Below the pieces are notes generated by a model that saw nothing but the letters and a program-made list of their open reading frames with translations, did no database searches and was not told the DNA's origin. This document shows positions 6,457 through 7,528 of a DNA stretch of 7,528 nt, one piece after another. The DNA is taken from assembly GCA_964533585.1 (NCBI GenBank), contig CAZHMM010000173.1, positions 1 through 7,528 on the forward strand. The letters run 5' to 3'. This DNA comes from Elioraea sp964533585. GTDB taxonomy: Bacteria > Pseudomonadota > Alphaproteobacteria > Acetobacterales > Acetobacteraceae. Position numbers and translations under genes: made by a program. Numbering within the stretch: position 1 is the stretch's first letter; each line of letters begins with the position of its first letter.

Positions 6457-6484
6457 TTGTCAGCACAACTCAGCATCGTAGAGT
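6457..6484 (+). promoter_or_regulatory. Candidate sigma70 promoter abutting the methyltransferase start codon
   Basis: TTGTCA (6457-6462, 5/6 to consensus) and TAGAGT (6479-6484, 4/6) are separated by 16 bases. The expected transcription start, about seven bases past the -10, falls near 6491, next to the ATG at 6492. The mRNA would then be leaderless or nearly so, consistent with the lack of a convincing ribosome binding site there. An AATCGATT palindrome (6451-6458) overlaps the -35. Confidence 0.4.
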
Positions 6485-6491
6485 GTTGCTC

Positions 6492-7528
6492 ATGCCTCAA
6501 GCGAACATCCTTTTCCCGGACTTTGTTCCTGACGATCCGAAGCGGCGAGGCGCGTTCTTTACACCGCACGATGTTGCCCAATCGCTTGTTCGTTGGGCCG
6601 TTCACGACGAGGGAGACCGCCTGCTCGATCCGTCATGCGGCGACGGGCGCTTCATCGCCAGCCACACCAAGTGTGTGGGAATCGAGCAAGATCCCCGGTC
6701 CGCCGCCGTCGCCATGCAGCGCGCCCCCGGCGCTCTCGTTCATGAGGGCGACTTCTTCACGTGGGCGGCGAGCACGAATGAACGCTTCGAGTGTGCCGCC
6801 GGAAACCCGCCATTCATCCGCTACCAACTGTTCAAGGGCGAAGCGCGCCGGCGCGCTCTGGCGCTGTGCGCTCAGCTTGGTGCTGTATTCTCTGGGCTTT
6901 CGTCATCATGGCCGTTGTTCATTGTCGCGACGGCCAGCCTCATCAAGCCAGGTGGCCGAATTGCCTTTGTTGTCCCCGCTGAGATTGGTCATGCGCCTTA
7001 CTGCAGACCGATGATGAACTATCTAATTAAGGAATTTGGTCATATTCAAATTATCGCCGTACGCGAAAAAATGTTCCCTGATCTATCAGAGGACTGCTGG
7101 CTGCTTTACGCCGATCAGCGTGGTGGTTCGGCCGCAACGGTCGAGTTCACGATCTTGCAGCGCTTCGACGCCAATCCTTTGCCGCCACCATCAACTCTGT
7201 CCATTCCGATTAGCGAATGGCGCGGCGCCTGGAATGGGCGGCTCAGGCCATTCCTAATAAGCAACGATGCGCGTGCGCTCTATCGAGAGCTTTCCGAGGC
7301 GGCCGGCACTCGCCGTCTGGGCGACATCGCGAGCATAGGAATCGGGTATGTGAGCGGCGCGAACGACTTCTTCCACCTTCGACCTTCGGACGCCCATCGA
7401 TGGGGGATTCCGGAGCAACTGCTTCGCCCGACCGTCCGCAATGGCCGTGTTCTTCCGCCCACGCGCTTGACGTCCTCAGAGGCTGTCTCGGAATGTAGGC
7501 GGAACGAGGGTTGGGTGGTCACGGCGGG
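6492..7528 (+). CDS. N6-adenine DNA methyltransferase (restriction-modification type), 3'-truncated by the window
   Basis: An open frame runs from ATG 6492 to the window edge without a stop: 345 codons plus two bases. The upstream in-frame stop is TGA 6441-6443; GTG 6483 and TTG 6486 are alternative starts. Motifs follow the order of gamma-class amino-methyltransferases: RRGAFFTPHDVAQSLVRW (about 18-35, motif X), LLDPSCGDGRFI (44-55, SAM-binding motif I), VGIEQDP (62-68, II), EGDFF (85-89, III) and AAGNPPFIRYQ (102-112) with catalytic NPPF at 105-108. SLIKPGGRIAFVVPAEIG (149-166) completes the catalytic fold. The rest, including ISEWRGAWNGRLRPFL and GYVSGANDFFHLRPSD, should be the start of target recognition. 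It probably methylates adenine in host DNA as part of a type II-like system; a partner nuclease is expected beyond 7528. Its composition is much lower in GC than the left-hand genes and uses codons such as ATA, CTA and AAA, suggesting transfer. Recognition sequence cannot be read. Confidence 0.88.
   Translation, partial: MPQANILFPDFVPDDPKRRGAFFTPHDVAQSLVRWAVHDEGDRLLDPSCGDGRFIASHTKCVGIEQDPRSAAVAMQRAPGALVHEGDFFTWAASTNERFECAAGNPPFIRYQLFKGEARRRALALCAQLGAVFSGLSSSWPLFIVATASLIKPGGRIAFVVPAEIGHAPYCRPMMNYLIKEFGHIQIIAVREKMFPDLSEDCWLLYADQRGGSAATVEFTILQRFDANPLPPPSTLSIPISEWRGAWNGRLRPFLISNDARALYRELSEAAGTRRLGDIASIGIGYVSGANDFFHLRPSDAHRWGIPEQLLRPTVRNGRVLPPTRLTSSEAVSECRRNEGWVVTA

Larger units (their letters stand above)
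6151..6491. other. Divergent intergenic spacer and composition boundary
   Basis: No credible gene lies here. Short open frames on both strands are low-complexity (arginine/glycine- or proline/alanine-rich), and the plus-strand one starting at 6201 runs through a terminator-like hairpin. The left half (6151-6360) is still GC-rich and belongs to the deacylase promoter side. The right half is more balanced (33 of 60 bases G or C at 6421-6480) and leads into the lower-GC methyltransferase. It contains an 8-base-period repeat, a hairpin with T-run, an 18-bp tandem duplication, a 19-bp dyad and a candidate promoter, each listed separately. Confidence 0.7.

Noticed and set aside
6207..6605. Minus-strand frame overlapping the spacer and the methyltransferase start
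   Set aside because: It would sit antisense to the conserved FFTP region of the methyltransferase and its C-terminal half is proline/alanine-rich. The repeated MFGSG residues simply reflect the 18-bp tandem duplication.
6457..7014. A 185-codon plus-strand frame overlapping the methyltransferase in another phase
   Set aside because: No motifs; the frame from 6492 contains all methyltransferase signatures and stays open to the window edge.
7474..7528. Possible frameshift near the end of the methyltransferase
   Set aside because: The last visible residues (SSEAVSECRRNEGWVVTA) look slightly unlike what I would expect, but no stop occurs and other phases read no better; the fragment is too short to judge.

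Overview
The window looks like chromosome from a very GC-rich alphaproteobacterium. An Acetobacteraceae or other Rhodospirillales member is my best guess. It rests on the gene content (a thioredoxin-TPR CnoX-like protein, a stand-alone LON substrate-binding protein, a Trm112 protein with the alphaproteobacterial CPVTKG form, and a free-standing ProX-type tRNA deacylase) and on base composition (for example 48 of 60 bases are G or C at 1201-1260). No rRNA or tRNA gene is present to fix the taxonomy.

Positions 3-6150 hold six housekeeping-type genes, all on the minus strand. Read in their own direction they are: a ProX-type prolyl-tRNA editing deacylase (6150-5626); a tight four-gene run of CnoX-like chaperedoxin (5540-4617), LON-domain protein (4611-3943), Trm112 family protein (3935-3738) and DUF971 / gamma-butyrobetaine-hydroxylase-like N-domain protein (3736-3347), with gaps of only 5, 7 and 1 bases; and, 56 bases further on, a large AsmA-family envelope protein (3290-3). 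The four-gene run is very probably one operon with a protein-quality-control and small-accessory-protein flavour. The AsmA protein is unusual: it ends in a proline-rich linker and two DUF4384-like modules, and these modules carry all four of its cysteines.

Positions 6151-6491 are a gene-poor divergent spacer dense in small structures: four CTTTA units on an exact 8-base period, a perfect 11-bp hairpin followed by six Ts that faces right although no plus-strand gene precedes it, a perfect 18-bp tandem duplication, a 19-bp imperfect dyad, and a sigma70-like promoter abutting the next start codon.

From 6492 to the right edge a plus-strand gene runs out of the window. It encodes an N6-adenine DNA methyltransferase with FFTP, DPSCGDGRF and NPPF motifs, probably the modification half of a restriction-modification system. 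Its sequence is far less GC-rich (21 of 60 bases at 7021-7080), so the spacer looks like the left edge of an acquired defence module whose remaining genes lie beyond 7528.
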